Positions 44,029 to 53,324 are shown, numbered from the stretch's first letter. The stretch is DNA of 64,000 bases from JAENVU01 sp031430375 (GCA_031430375.1 JANPBJ010000144.1:8474-72473); one strand, 5' to 3'. The notes: generated from the letters alone by a model not told the origin. Program-made: numbers and translations.

Positions 44029-45243
44029 TCAGCCGGTGAGGGTGCTGTTGCCCTGGAAGATGCCGTACATGGCAGAGACGAGCGCGACGGCCACGAACCC
44101 CACGATGGCGCCCATCACGATGATGACCGCGGGCTCGGCCAAGGCAGTGAGGCGAGCCAGCTTGTAGTCGAGTTCCTTGGCGAAGAAATCGGCCGCGGAG
44201 GTGAGCTGTTGATCAAGCGTTCCCGTTTCCTCGCCCACGCGCATCATCTGGGTGGCCGCCGGCGGGAAGAGACCGGTCTCCACAATGGGGCGGGCCATCC
44301 CTTCTCCTTCGAGCATCGCATCGCGAACGTTGCCGAGCGCTTCCGCGTAGACCCGGTTGTTCGATCCCTCGATCGCCGCCTGCATCGCCTCGGGAAGTGG
44401 GACTCCCGCCTGCATCATCGCCGAGATGATCCGACAGAACCGCTCGATGACCGTGTACTGCGCGACCTCGCCGATGACCGGCAGCCGGAGCAACATCCGG
44501 TCCCGCCACATCTGGCCACTTTCGCTGCGATTCAACCGCGCCGCTACCACCACGATGACCACGAACCCGAGCGCGAGCGCCCACCACCAGTTCTCGAAGA
44601 ATCGGGCGATGTCGAGCAACACCTTCGTGACGGTCGGGAGTTCCGCGTCGAACTCCTTGAAGAAATCCGTGAACTTCGGCAAAACGTAGGCCACCAGCAC
44701 CACCACGGTGACGATCGACATGAGAAAGATCACGAGCGGGTAGGTGAGCGCGGAGCGAATCTTCTGGCGCGCCTCGATGTCACGTTCCATGTAGCTCGAG
44801 AGCTGATCGAGCACGGTGTCGAGGCGACCGGTGATCTCCGCCGAGCGCAGGATGCCCAGGTAGTAGGGCGGGAACACATCGCTATGCCGGGAAAGCGCCT
44901 CCGAGAACGGGACGCCCACTTGGATCAGCTCGGTGGCCTCGGTGAGGATCTCCTGCATCCGCGCGTTCGTGGCGGACTCGCGCACCGTCTCGAGTGCTTC
45001 GATCAGTGGGATACCGGCGCGCACGAACGCGGCGACCTGACGAGAGAAATGCATCACGTCGGTGCGTGGGACTTTGCGTTTGGTGATCTCGATCTGATTG
45101 AACTTGCGGCGCTGCCGGATCCTCTTGACGTTGAGCTCGCGGGCCAGTAACTCGTTACGCAAGCTGTCGAGACTGATCGCATCGGCCTTGGCCCGGACCT
45201 TCTCGCCTTCCGGGGTCACCGCAACGTAGGTAAAGGTGGGCAC
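44029..45243 (-). CDS. pilC: Type IV pilus inner-membrane platform protein
   Basis: 404 residues. Two GspF/PilC repeats are visible: FSRQVAAFVRAGIPLIEALETV and FCRIISAMMQAGVPLPEAMQAA. Membrane helices are at YPLVIFLMSIVTVVVLVAYVL, WWALALGFVVIVVVA and at the C-terminus AVIIVMGAIVGFVAVALVSAMYGIF. It anchors the PilB/PilT motors. The gene follows pilB by 14 bases on the same strand. Confidence 0.92.
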   Translation of the reverse strand: MPTFTYVAVTPEGEKVRAKADAISLDSLRNELLARELNVKRIRQRRKFNQIEITKRKVPRTDVMHFSRQVAAFVRAGIPLIEALETVRESATNARMQEILTEATELIQVGVPFSEALSRHSDVFPPYYLGILRSAEITGRLDTVLDQLSSYMERDIEARQKIRSALTYPLVIFLMSIVTVVVLVAYVLPKFTDFFKEFDAELPTVTKVLLDIARFFENWWWALALGFVVIVVVAARLNRSESGQMWRDRMLLRLPVIGEVAQYTVIERFCRIISAMMQAGVPLPEAMQAAIEGSNNRVYAEALGNVRDAMLEGEGMARPIVETGLFPPAATQMMRVGEETGTLDQQLTSAADFFAKELDYKLARLTALAEPAVIIVMGAIVGFVAVALVSAMYGIFQGNSTLTG

Positions 45244-45257
45244 CCTCAGATCACCAC

Positions 45258-47111
45258 TCAGACCACGTACAACGTACGGAGCACTTCGGCGAGTGTGGTG
45301 ACGTCTTGTTCCACCAGCCGGAGCGCCTCAGTTTGGAGCGGCACCATGCCTTCGGAGATCGCCAGGTCACGCAGCTGCTGATACGTAGGTTGCGTCACCA
45401 CGAGCTGCTTCATCGCGTCGCTCACGCACAGCAGCTCGTATACGCCGATCCGGCCTTGGTAGCCGGTCTCGGAGCAGAACACACACCCCGTGCTCTGGAA
45501 GAACTCGCGCTTGGGAGGCATTCCGGCGTTGTCCCAGATGGCGAACTCTTCGGCCGTGGGTTCGTAGGCCACCTTGCACTCCGGACACAGCCGGCGCACC
45601 AGCCGCTGGCCCACCACGCCGAGCACGGAGGACGAAATCAGGAACGACTCGATCCCCATGTCGAGGAAGCGGTGGAGCGCGGCCACGGAGTCGGTGGCAT
45701 GCAGGGATGAGAGCACCAGGTGACCTGTGAGCGCGGCCTGCACCGCGATACGCGCGGTCTCCACATCGCGGATCTCTCCGACGAGAATCGCATCCGGATC
45801 CTGGCGCAAGATCGACCGTAAGCCTCCGGCGAACGTGATGCCCGCGGCTTCGTTGATCTGGATCTGATTGACGGTGGGGAACACGTACTCGACCGGGTCC
45901 TCCAAGGTCATCACGTTGATCTCCTCGCGGTTGATCCGCGTGAGTGATGCGTACAACGTGGTGGTCTTGCCCGACCCGGTGGGGCCCGCGCAGATCACCA
46001 TGCCGTAGGGCGAGCGCGTGAGGCCTTCGAACACCGTGAGTGTCTCCGCGGGCATGCCAAGGTCGCGCAGGCTGAACAACGCTCGGCGCTTGTCGAGGAT
46101 GCGCATCACACACTTCTCGCCGTTCACCACCGACGTGGTGGAGACGCGCACGTCGAGCGGAACGCTATCGACTTCAATCTCGATCTGACCGTCTTGGGGT
46201 CGCCGGCGTTCAACGATGTTCATGTTTGCCATGACCTTGATGCGGCTCACCAACGCCGGGCCCATACTGGACGGCAAGCGCTGGACCTCGTGCAGCGCGC
46301 CATCGATCCGGTTGCGGACCCGCACGCAGTCACCCATCGGTTCGATGTGAATGTCGGACGCGCCGTCACTCACTGCTTGTGACAACAGCATGTTGACGAC
46401 CTGAACAATGGGCGCCTTCTCATCGACCTGCGCCGTCGAGTTCTGGTCCGGCTGGCCGGCGCGGCGCTGCACCTCGCGCGCCTCGAACACCCGCACGTGC
46501 TCATCAACATTCCCGCTGGTCCGGTACGCGACCTCGATGGCACGCTGGATTTCACTCACGCCACCAACGAATAACTTGGCCGGTTGGCGCAGCGCATCGC
46601 GCAGCCGTTCCGCGATCGCGGTATCGGTGGGATCTGCGACCACCACATCGAAGCCGAACTCCGAGCGCCGCAAGACGATCGCGCCCCAGGCCTTCGCCTT
46701 CGCCTCCGCCAACAACCCGACCACGGTCGGATCAGGGAGGCTGTGGCGAAGGTCTACGACCTCGAGGCCAAACTGTTCGGCCAGCACTCCTGCCAGCTCG
46801 CGCTCAGTGAGTGCCCGTTTCGAAACCAGAAACTCACCGAGGCGGAGTCCGGAGGCCGGCTGACGCTCGAGCGCGCCCGCGAGTTGCGCTTCGGTCAACA
46901 TCTCGGCGCGCACGAGCAGCGCACCCAACTTGCGGACCGCATGGCTCTGCTCCAGCGGTGGCTGGTCGCCCTCACTCACAGTGGCGGAGCGGTCCGAGAC
47001 CACCGGTCCGCTCGCGGCCCCGTTCTGAGGCACGAGGTCATCGTTGACGGGCGCGGCTGAAGCGCTATTGGCCTCACCTGCCCCATCCTTCCGGGACTTC
47101 AACAAGCCCAC
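45258..47111 (-). CDS. pilB: Type IV pilus assembly ATPase
   Basis: 617 residues. An N-terminal MshEN-type region (GALLVRAEMLTEAQLAGALERQ) could bind c-di-GMP, as in some PilB/MshE proteins. The core has VICAGPTGSGKTTTLYASL (Walker A), VMTLEDPVEYV, AILVGEIRDVETARIA (Walker B) and TGHLVLSSLHATDS. The zinc tetracysteine region CPEC...CVFC distinguishes extension ATPases. A 70-residue Pro/Asn-rich N-terminal tail precedes the folded part. It heads the pilB-pilC unit. Confidence 0.92.
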   Translation of the reverse strand: MGLLKSRKDGAGEANSASAAPVNDDLVPQNGAASGPVVSDRSATVSEGDQPPLEQSHAVRKLGALLVRAEMLTEAQLAGALERQPASGLRLGEFLVSKRALTERELAGVLAEQFGLEVVDLRHSLPDPTVVGLLAEAKAKAWGAIVLRRSEFGFDVVVADPTDTAIAERLRDALRQPAKLFVGGVSEIQRAIEVAYRTSGNVDEHVRVFEAREVQRRAGQPDQNSTAQVDEKAPIVQVVNMLLSQAVSDGASDIHIEPMGDCVRVRNRIDGALHEVQRLPSSMGPALVSRIKVMANMNIVERRRPQDGQIEIEVDSVPLDVRVSTTSVVNGEKCVMRILDKRRALFSLRDLGMPAETLTVFEGLTRSPYGMVICAGPTGSGKTTTLYASLTRINREEINVMTLEDPVEYVFPTVNQIQINEAAGITFAGGLRSILRQDPDAILVGEIRDVETARIAVQAALTGHLVLSSLHATDSVAALHRFLDMGIESFLISSSVLGVVGQRLVRRLCPECKVAYEPTAEEFAIWDNAGMPPKREFFQSTGCVFCSETGYQGRIGVYELLCVSDAMKQLVVTQPTYQQLRDLAISEGMVPLQTEALRLVEQDVTTLAEVLRTLYVV

Positions 47112-47239
47112 GGTGCTCTTCCCTTTCGCCCGGCCCTCGTGCGGCCCATCGGCCCCACGTTTGCAAATCGCCCCGGGATGGTACGGGTCAATCGACCCAG
47201 TGCGCCATTCCCGCTCGTAACATCCAGGTTCCGGGCGCG

Positions 47240-47265
47240 AAAAAGCGGCGCCCGAAGACGCCGCT
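47240..47265 (-). terminator. Intrinsic terminator of groES
   Basis: On the minus strand a 7-bp stem AGCGGCG/CGCCGCT with an 8-base loop (47244-47265) is directly followed by TTTTT at 47244-47240. It lies 33 bases beyond the groES stop and fits a Rho-independent terminator, so groES appears monocistronic. Confidence 0.85.
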
Positions 47266-47297
47266 CCTTCAACCCTCTGCTGTCAGAAAACCGGCAG

Positions 47298-47612
47298 TTA
47301 CTTCTTCTTCTTGGTGGGCGTGTTCTCGATCTTGGCGAGAATGTCACGGCCCGCGAGAATCAAAAGATCCTCGCCGTCGATCGTGATCTCGGTGCCGCCG
47401 TACTTGGAGTACACCACGGTGTCACCAGCGGCGATATCGAGCGGGATGATGTCGCCCGACGTGTCGGAGCGACGGCCCGGGCCTACCGCAAGGACTTCGC
47501 CCTGCTGGGGCTTCTCCTTGGCGGTGTCCGGGATCACCAGCCCGCTAACAGTGGTTTCCTCCGCCTCAGCGGTGCGGACGACGATGCGATCCTCCAGCGG
47601 TACCAGCTTCAT
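47298..47612 (-). CDS. groES: Co-chaperonin GroES (Hsp10)
   Basis: 104 residues from ATG 47612. VPLEDRIVVRTAEAEE, TVSGLVIPDTAKEKPQQGEVLAVGPG and the mobile loop region are canonical, and the chain ends with a lysine run after NTPT. It caps GroEL during folding. groEL is not downstream: a terminator and then pilB follow. A CIRCE operator lies 86 bases upstream, so HrcA should repress it. Confidence 0.95.
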   Translation of the reverse strand: MKLVPLEDRIVVRTAEAEETTVSGLVIPDTAKEKPQQGEVLAVGPGRRSDTSGDIIPLDIAAGDTVVYSKYGGTEITIDGEDLLILAGRDILAKIENTPTKKKK

Positions 47613-47697
47613 CGGGTTCCTCCTCGACCGGCCCACTCGGGACCGGCGGTGTGTCGACATTCGGGGGGTCGTCGGGGCTCAATGCCCACGAACGGTC

Positions 47698-47724
47698 TTA
47701 GCACTCGGGGTATGGGAGTGCTAA
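47698..47724. promoter_or_regulatory. CIRCE operator (HrcA binding site) upstream of groES
   Basis: TTAGCACTC, nine spacer bases, GAGTGCTAA: an exact match to the CIRCE consensus inverted repeat. It lies upstream of groES on the minus strand and predicts HrcA-controlled heat-shock expression. Confidence 0.96.
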
Positions 47725-47772
47725 ATGAAGGTAGCACTCGACCTCCATGACTGCAAAATCGCAGCCCCGGCG

Positions 47773-48789
47773 TCAAGGAAGCCGGGTCGGCAGCGGCAAC
47801 GATGGAAACGCCCCGTCATGAAGCGAGGTGGGCCCATCAGCGCGCAAACGCCACCATGCGGTGGCGGCGATCATGGCCGCGTTGTCGGTGCAGAGTTCCG
47901 GCGGGGGGATCAAGACCCGGCGGCCGGTCTCCTGTCCGAGCCCGGCCACCGAGGCCCGCAGCGCCGAGTTGGCTGCGACCCCACCGCCGATCACAAGGGT
48001 GCGGGCGTCGATCGAATCTGCCGCCGCATCCAGCTTGCTGGTGAGCACATCGACTACTGCAGCTTGAAACGACGCGGCGAGATCGGCAACATCGGCCGCC
48101 GCGGCCACCGCCTCGGGATTGCGCCGCACGTAATGGAGCACCGCGGTCTTGAGCCCCGAGAAGGAGAACGACAGGCCGTCGCCGGCCATCGGGCGCGGAA
48201 AACGAATCGCGGTTGGGTTGCCGGTACGGGCGAGCCGGTCGATGACCGGACCGCCCGGATAGCCGAGCCCGAGTAGCCGAGCGACCTTGTCGAACGCTTC
48301 ACCGGCGGCGTCGTCGACGGTCTGACCAAGGATGCGGTAGTGGGCATCACCGTGGACCGCCACGAGCATCGTGTGGCCACCCGAGACGAGAAGCACCGCG
48401 AGGGGCAGGGCGACATCGGGATCTTGGAGCCACGCGGCATGCAAATGGCCTTCGAGATGGTTCACGCCCACGTAGGGAACGTTGCACGCGAGCGCAAGCG
48501 CTTTCCCGGCGCTCACTCCCACCAGCAGCGCGCCCGCGAGCCCGGGACCGCGGCACGCGGCGACCGCGTCGAGATCGGCGAACTCCACGCCCGCCTCCAC
48601 CAACGCGTCGCCGATCACACCGTTCACGCGCTCGAGGTGCGCGCGGCTCGCGATCTCCGGGACCACTCCCCCGAACGGCGCGTGCAGTACCACCTGGCTC
48701 GACACCACGCTCGACCGGATGATGCGGCCGTCAACCACGACCGCGGCCGCGGTCTCGTCACAACTCGTCTCGATTCCGAGGATGATCAC
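47773..48789 (-). CDS. tsaD: tRNA t6A modification protein TsaD (Kae1 family)
   Basis: 338 residues from GTG 48789, which overlaps the rimI stop (GTGA). LGIETSCDETAAAVVVDG, the metal-binding HLEGHLHAAWL (HxxxH) and VLLVSGGHTMLV are ASKHA-fold and Kae1 signatures, followed by GEAFDKVARLLGLGYPGGPVIDRLA and the C-terminal VIGGGVAANSALR. It transfers the threonylcarbamoyl group to A37 of ANN-decoding tRNAs, working with TsaB and TsaE encoded upstream. Confidence 0.95.
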   Translation of the reverse strand: MIILGIETSCDETAAAVVVDGRIIRSSVVSSQVVLHAPFGGVVPEIASRAHLERVNGVIGDALVEAGVEFADLDAVAACRGPGLAGALLVGVSAGKALALACNVPYVGVNHLEGHLHAAWLQDPDVALPLAVLLVSGGHTMLVAVHGDAHYRILGQTVDDAAGEAFDKVARLLGLGYPGGPVIDRLARTGNPTAIRFPRPMAGDGLSFSFSGLKTAVLHYVRRNPEAVAAAADVADLAASFQAAVVDVLTSKLDAAADSIDARTLVIGGGVAANSALRASVAGLGQETGRRVLIPPPELCTDNAAMIAATAWWRLRADGPTSLHDGAFPSLPLPTRLP

Positions 48790-49340
48790 GCGCCACCCAC
48801 CGCATGCGACCCGCGCCGCGCCAATCCATCGAGCAGTTCGCCATACTCCGGCGTATCGATGTCCCGCACCCACATCACCACCGCGTCTTCGACCGGATTC
48901 GAGTAGTAGTCCTTGCGCGCGCCTTCCGGCTGCAACCCGAAACGCCGGTACAGGCCCTGCGCGCCGCGCGCGCTCAACCGCACCTCGAGCGTGAGCGCGG
49001 TGAAGTTGCGATCGATCGCCTCACGGGTGAGCGCGAGGAGCAGCCGCGTGGCGATGTGACGACGATGCCACCGCGGGTCGACCGCGATCGTGGTCACATG
49101 AGCCTCATCCGGCGCGAGCATGATCCCCGCATATCCCACGACCGTACGCGAGGCGCGGGCCACCAGATAGATACGCGACGCGGGAAGACCAAGCTCCGAG
49201 AGGAACAGCGCCTGCGTCCACGGCTTCGGATACACCTGCTGCTCGATCGCCATCACACCGCGTAGGTGGCGCCGCCGCAACGGCGCGAGAGAAACCGCCA
49301 GTGCGTCGAGGTTCGACGAGAGTTCAGGCGTTGTGTTCAC
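48786..49340 (-). CDS. rimI: Ribosomal-protein-alanine N-acetyltransferase-like GNAT
   Basis: 184 residues from GTG 49340, overlapping the tsaB stop (GTGA); another start 4 codons upstream is less likely. LAPLRRRHLRGVMAIEQQVYPKPWTQALFLSEL is the RimI start, VDPRWHRRHIATRLLLALTREA is the acetyl-CoA loop (Q/RxxGxA-type) and LEVRLSARGAQGLYRRFGL completes the fold. It likely acetylates the S18 N-terminus or another protein. It lies between tsaB and tsaD, the common arrangement. Confidence 0.88.
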   Translation of the reverse strand: MNTTPELSSNLDALAVSLAPLRRRHLRGVMAIEQQVYPKPWTQALFLSELGLPASRIYLVARASRTVVGYAGIMLAPDEAHVTTIAVDPRWHRRHIATRLLLALTREAIDRNFTALTLEVRLSARGAQGLYRRFGLQPEGARKDYYSNPVEDAVVMWVRDIDTPEYGELLDGLARRGSHAVGGA

Positions 49341-50026
49341 AGCGGGGTCCACGCGATCTCGGCATCGCTGTGACGCAGGTACATCGGCGCCACATCGGTG
49401 GGGAGTTGAAACTCCTCCCGCTCGAACCGAGCGCAGCCGAGCTCGACCAACGCGGTCACGCTCGGAGCGGCCGCGGAAGCGCCGAGGATTTGCACTCGAT
49501 CAAGGCCGGCAAACGCGTCGGGATACACCAACGCTCCGTTGCCCACGAGCAGCACTTCGGCTCCGGACGCCAAGATGTCGGCGGCCAGGGCTGCGGGCGA
49601 ACCCACTGCATAGTCACCATCACGTTGCAACCCGCCCGGCACCGGCCAATACCGCGCCGAGAACACTTCTGTGCGGCGGGCATCGAGGGCCGCGACGATG
49701 TGGCGACGAGTGGACCGCCACGGGTACGCGACGAGATCCAGGCTCGGGACTCCTACCACAGGAATCCCTAACGCCTGGGCGATCACCCGCGCTGTGGTGA
49801 TGCCGACCCGCAGGCCGGTGTACAAGCCCGGCCCGATCCCTACGGCAACGAACGCGAGCTGATCCAGCTCCAACGCGAGCTCGCTCGCCAAATATTCGAT
49901 CGCCGGTACAAGTTGTTCGCAATGGCGGCGGCCGCCGTCGAGGCGAACCTCGCCGAGCACCCGACCGTTGCGACCAAACGCCACGCCGACTTGGTTCGTC
50001 GCGGTATCGATGGCCAGTGTCAGCAC
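49337..50026 (-). CDS. tsaB: tRNA t6A modification protein TsaB
   Basis: 229 residues from GTG 50026, within the last bases of tsaE. LTLAIDTATNQVGVAFG and ALELDQLAFVAVGIGPGLYTGLRVGITTARVIAQAL are TsaB signatures of the ASKHA fold without the TsaD metal site. It forms the scaffold dimer with TsaD. Overlaps with tsaE and rimI support one operon. Confidence 0.92.
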   Translation of the reverse strand: MLTLAIDTATNQVGVAFGRNGRVLGEVRLDGGRRHCEQLVPAIEYLASELALELDQLAFVAVGIGPGLYTGLRVGITTARVIAQALGIPVVGVPSLDLVAYPWRSTRRHIVAALDARRTEVFSARYWPVPGGLQRDGDYAVGSPAALAADILASGAEVLLVGNGALVYPDAFAGLDRVQILGASAAAPSVTALVELGCARFEREEFQLPTDVAPMYLRHSDAEIAWTPL

Positions 50027-50553
50027 GATGGCTCGCCACCGGTTGAACCCGCCGCGTCGACGGCCGCTGCATCGACCGCAGCCACGATCAGGGCCCCGAG
50101 CGAGTCCATGGATTCCGACCAACGCGTACCCACGCCTACCAGCACCAGAAGGCGCGTGTCGTCATCCGCGGCATCGGGAGGGAGGAGCTCGAGAGTGACC
50201 TCCAGCCGATCCGGCGGCAACAGGCTGCGCACTCCCTCGCCCCACTCGATGACGGTCACGGCACCATCGAAGAGCTCGTCGAGACCGAGGTCGATCGCTT
50301 CCTGCTCGCGGTCGAGCCGGTACACGTCGAGATGACGGAACGGCACGAGATTTTCATACTCGCGCACCAGCGCAAACGTCGGGCTCACGATCTGTTCCGT
50401 CACCCCGAGGCCCCGGCCCACACCTTGTGCGAACACCGTTTTGCCGGTGCCGAGATCTCCCGTGAGCACGACCACATCGCCGGGGTGAAGCTGCGCGGCG
50501 ACGGCGGCGCCAATCGCGCGCGTCATGGCTGGACTCACCGAGATCACGTCCAT
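50020..50553 (-). CDS. tsaE: tRNA t6A modification ATPase TsaE
   Basis: 177 residues from ATG 50553; the start overlaps the udg stop (TGATG). Walker A is VVLTGDLGTGKTVFAQGV, followed by VSPTFALVREY, FRHLDVYRL and VTVIEWGEGVRSLLP. It powers the TsaBD cycle. The C-terminal 40 residues (alanine-rich, LIVAAVDAAAVDAAGSTGG) are longer than usual. Confidence 0.92.
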   Translation of the reverse strand: MDVISVSPAMTRAIGAAVAAQLHPGDVVVLTGDLGTGKTVFAQGVGRGLGVTEQIVSPTFALVREYENLVPFRHLDVYRLDREQEAIDLGLDELFDGAVTVIEWGEGVRSLLPPDRLEVTLELLPPDAADDDTRLLVLVGVGTRWSESMDSLGALIVAAVDAAAVDAAGSTGGEPSC

Positions 50554-51149
50554 CACGCGCTCGTGGCGACGTCCGCCAGCGTGCGGCGAATGATCACGAA
50601 ATCGGCGCGGGCTTGGGCAAGCGCCGCTCCACCATTGCGCAGCACTGCAGACGGGTGGAGCACCGGGATGAGCGCCGCGTCGTCGCGGTATGGGTGCACC
50701 TGGCCGCGGAGTTTCGTGATGCCGGTCTTGGTATCGAGCAACAGCTTCGTGGCAAAGTTGCCAAGCGTGACGACAACCCTGGGCACGATGAAGTCGAGCT
50801 GCGCCTCGAGGTACGGCCGACAGGTTTCGATCTCGACCGGCTGCGGATCGCGATTTCCCGGCGGACGACACTTCACGACATTGGCGATGTACACGTGGTC
50901 ACGCGTCAGACCGATGCCCTCGATCAGTGAAGTCAACAAGCGTCCCGCGCGGCCCACGAAGGGTTCCCCGGTGCGGTCCTCATCCGCCCCCGGCCCTTCA
51001 CCCACGAACATCAAGTCCGCGTGGGGATCACCGACGCCGAAGACGACCTGGGTCCGAGTCTCGGCCAGAGGACAACGCGTACACGCCACCGCGTGATCAC
51101 GGAGCGCGGAAAAATCCGCAAATCCTGAGGCGATTGGCTCGTGAGACAC
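50553..51149 (-). CDS. udg: Uracil-DNA glycosylase, [4Fe-4S] type (family 4)
   Basis: 198 residues. VGEGPGADEDRTGEPFVGRAG contains the family 4 motif A (usually GEAPGxxED), and LHPSAVLRN is motif B with the catalytic-region His. Cysteines in ACTRCPLA, VVKCRPPGNR and ETCRPYL fit the four cluster ligands. It removes uracil from DNA to start base excision repair. The gene heads the tightly packed tsaE-tsaB-rimI-tsaD run. Confidence 0.93.
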   Translation of the reverse strand: MSHEPIASGFADFSALRDHAVACTRCPLAETRTQVVFGVGDPHADLMFVGEGPGADEDRTGEPFVGRAGRLLTSLIEGIGLTRDHVYIANVVKCRPPGNRDPQPVEIETCRPYLEAQLDFIVPRVVVTLGNFATKLLLDTKTGITKLRGQVHPYRDDAALIPVLHPSAVLRNGGAALAQARADFVIIRRTLADVATSA

Positions 51150-51186
51150 ACCGAAGGCTACCGAGAATCCGTTCGCTTTGGGCTAT

Positions 51187-52206
51187 TCAGTAACCGGTGG
51201 TCTGGTCCCGCGGCTCGGATATCTCGGAGACAGACAGCTGCACGGACTGGGCGAAATCGACGATGAAATCGTGCAGCAGGGCGCTGCGCTCGAACATCAG
51301 CATGTGGCCGCCGCCTTCGATCACCTCGAGTCGAGATCCCGGAATCCGTCGAGCCATCCGGCGGGATTCAGCCAGTGGTGTGATCAGATCCGCAGTCCCA
51401 CAGATGACCAGCGTCGGTCGATCAATGTCGCCGAGCCGCGACGTGAGGTCCAACCCGGCGAGCGCCGAGACGGCTTCGCGACGAGTGGTCGGCGCGGTGC
51501 CCAGGATCATTTGACGGGTCGCTTCGATATGCCTTGGCTCGGGGTCCCGGCCGAAGCCAAGGCGGGTCAGCACCAGTCCAAGATCGCGGGCCCGCAGCGC
51601 CGAGGCACCGTCGGGGAGTCGCTCGGCCACCCAGGTACTCACGTTCGCGATGCGCGTTTTCCCCGACAAGATGCTCCGGGCCAAGCTCGAGAGCAGCACG
51701 ATCCCCGCGACGCGCTCACGCGCGTCGTCCGGAAACTGCGAGCAGAACGACAGCACCGCGACCCCTCCCATCGAGTGGCCCACGATGACCACATCCTCAA
51801 GGTCGAGCGCTTCGATCACGCTGCGCAGATCCGCGCCCAAGTTGTCGACGGTATGCCCGGCATGACCAACCGTGGATGCACCATGGCCGCGATGGTCGAA
51901 CGCAACGACACGAAACCCGGCATCGGCGAGCGACCGGAGTTGCTTCGCCCAGGTCTGTACCGACAAGACCACTCCGTGCGAGAGCACGATCACGGGGCCC
52001 TGGCCCCGCTCTACGACGTAGAGCTCTCCACCGTCGTGGCTGGGAATCCGCCACGACGCATCGAACTCGGCCACCAGATCTTCGGCGCCGTCGGGATCCT
52101 CGGCCTTCCGAAGTCGCGCCGCGACGAGCCGCTCTGCCGCAACACCGGCGCCCACGGCCGCGCCGACTGCACCAACCAGGAGGCCGGCGCGTTTCCAGGC
52201 GCTCAC
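51187..52206 (-). CDS. Alpha/beta hydrolase with N-terminal membrane anchor
   Basis: 339 residues from GTG 52206, overlapping the alr stop (GTGA). The N-terminus has one hydrophobic helix (AGLLVGAVGAAVGAGVAAERLVA). VIVLSHGVVLSVQTW has the oxyanion HG, FDHRGHGAS follows, and VIVGHSMGGVAVL has the nucleophile Ser. ICGTADLITPLAESRRM and IEGGGHMLMFER give the probable Asp and His. Co-location with alr suggests a cell-envelope ester, but this is inference. Confidence 0.86.
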   Translation of the reverse strand: MSAWKRAGLLVGAVGAAVGAGVAAERLVAARLRKAEDPDGAEDLVAEFDASWRIPSHDGGELYVVERGQGPVIVLSHGVVLSVQTWAKQLRSLADAGFRVVAFDHRGHGASTVGHAGHTVDNLGADLRSVIEALDLEDVVIVGHSMGGVAVLSFCSQFPDDARERVAGIVLLSSLARSILSGKTRIANVSTWVAERLPDGASALRARDLGLVLTRLGFGRDPEPRHIEATRQMILGTAPTTRREAVSALAGLDLTSRLGDIDRPTLVICGTADLITPLAESRRMARRIPGSRLEVIEGGGHMLMFERSALLHDFIVDFAQSVQLSVSEISEPRDQTTGY

Positions 52207-53324
52207 TCGGAATACGCCCGGGGCACACGGGGTCCAATCCCGCACACGATCTCATACCCAATCGTTCCCAGCCGGCGTGCCCAATCCTCCGCGGTCACGC
52301 GGGTGCCGGAGTCCTCGCCGATCAGCGTCACGATGTCACCAACGTCGACCGGAAGGTCGCCCACATCCACCATCAGCTGGTCCATGGTGATCGTCCCCGC
52401 GATCGGACAGCGCGTGCCGCGGATGATGACCTCAGCCCCCGTGGCCCCGAGGTTGCGGGCCACGCCGTCGGCGTATCCGATGGGAACGGTGACGATGGTC
52501 GAATCGTGCGAGAGTTCGTAACGCAGCCCGTAGGAAATTCGGTCGCCGGCCCGCAGCGCCTTCACGTGGGACACCCGCGAACGCAATGCGAGCGCAGGAA
52601 TGAGGCCAAGGTCGTCACCAATTCCCGGCGCCGGTGTGATGCCATAGAGCGCGATACCGACCCGCACCATGTGGAGGCGCGCACCGGGAAAGCCGATCGC
52701 GCCGGCCGAGTTCGCCGCGTGAACAACTCGAGGTTCGACTCCGATGCCAGCGAGTTCGGCCCGCACCGCCGCGAACTGGTCGAGTTGATATTCCGTGTAC
52801 TCGGAATCGGGTTCGTCGGCTACAGCGAAGTGCGTACACAGCCCGTCGAGGAGCAGTTCGGAATGTTCAACCACGCGTCTCGCCAGGCGGGTCACCTGGT
52901 CAACCGCGGCGCCGACACGATGCATCCCCGTGTCGACCTTGAGGTGGACGCCAAGCGCTTCGGCTCCGGAGTCGGCCACTGCCTTGGCCAAGGCGTCGAT
53001 CCCCGACTCGGTGTAGACCACCGGCGTCAACCGGCGAGCGACGACCTCGAATGCGGCCTCCGGCATGGGCTCAGACAGCACGAGGATCGGCGCGTCAATA
53101 CCCGCGTCGCGCAACGCGACACCCTCTTCGACCAGCGCAACGCCGAGGGCCGCCGCGCCGGCCGCCACCGCGACTTTCGCGACGGGAACTGCACCATGCC
53201 CGTAGCCATCGGCTTTGACCACGGCCATGACGGCGGCCGGCTCCACCATGCCGCGCAGCACGTCAACGTTGTGGCGAATGGCATCGAGATCGATCTCGAC
53301 CCACGTGGGGCGGTACGCGCTCAC
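52203..53324 (-). CDS. alr: Alanine racemase
   Basis: 373 residues. MAVVKADGYGHG has the PLP lysine (about Lys37). HLKVDTGMHRVGA and ISYGLRYELSHDSTIVTVPIGYADG, with the catalytic Tyr, are family-specific, as is the C-terminal GTRCPIAGTITMDQLMVDVG. It makes D-alanine for peptidoglycan. Start (GTG) and stop both overlap neighbouring genes by four bases. Confidence 0.94.
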   Translation of the reverse strand: MSAYRPTWVEIDLDAIRHNVDVLRGMVEPAAVMAVVKADGYGHGAVPVAKVAVAAGAAALGVALVEEGVALRDAGIDAPILVLSEPMPEAAFEVVARRLTPVVYTESGIDALAKAVADSGAEALGVHLKVDTGMHRVGAAVDQVTRLARRVVEHSELLLDGLCTHFAVADEPDSEYTEYQLDQFAAVRAELAGIGVEPRVVHAANSAGAIGFPGARLHMVRVGIALYGITPAPGIGDDLGLIPALALRSRVSHVKALRAGDRISYGLRYELSHDSTIVTVPIGYADGVARNLGATGAEVIIRGTRCPIAGTITMDQLMVDVGDLPVDVGDIVTLIGEDSGTRVTAEDWARRLGTIGYEIVCGIGPRVPRAYSE

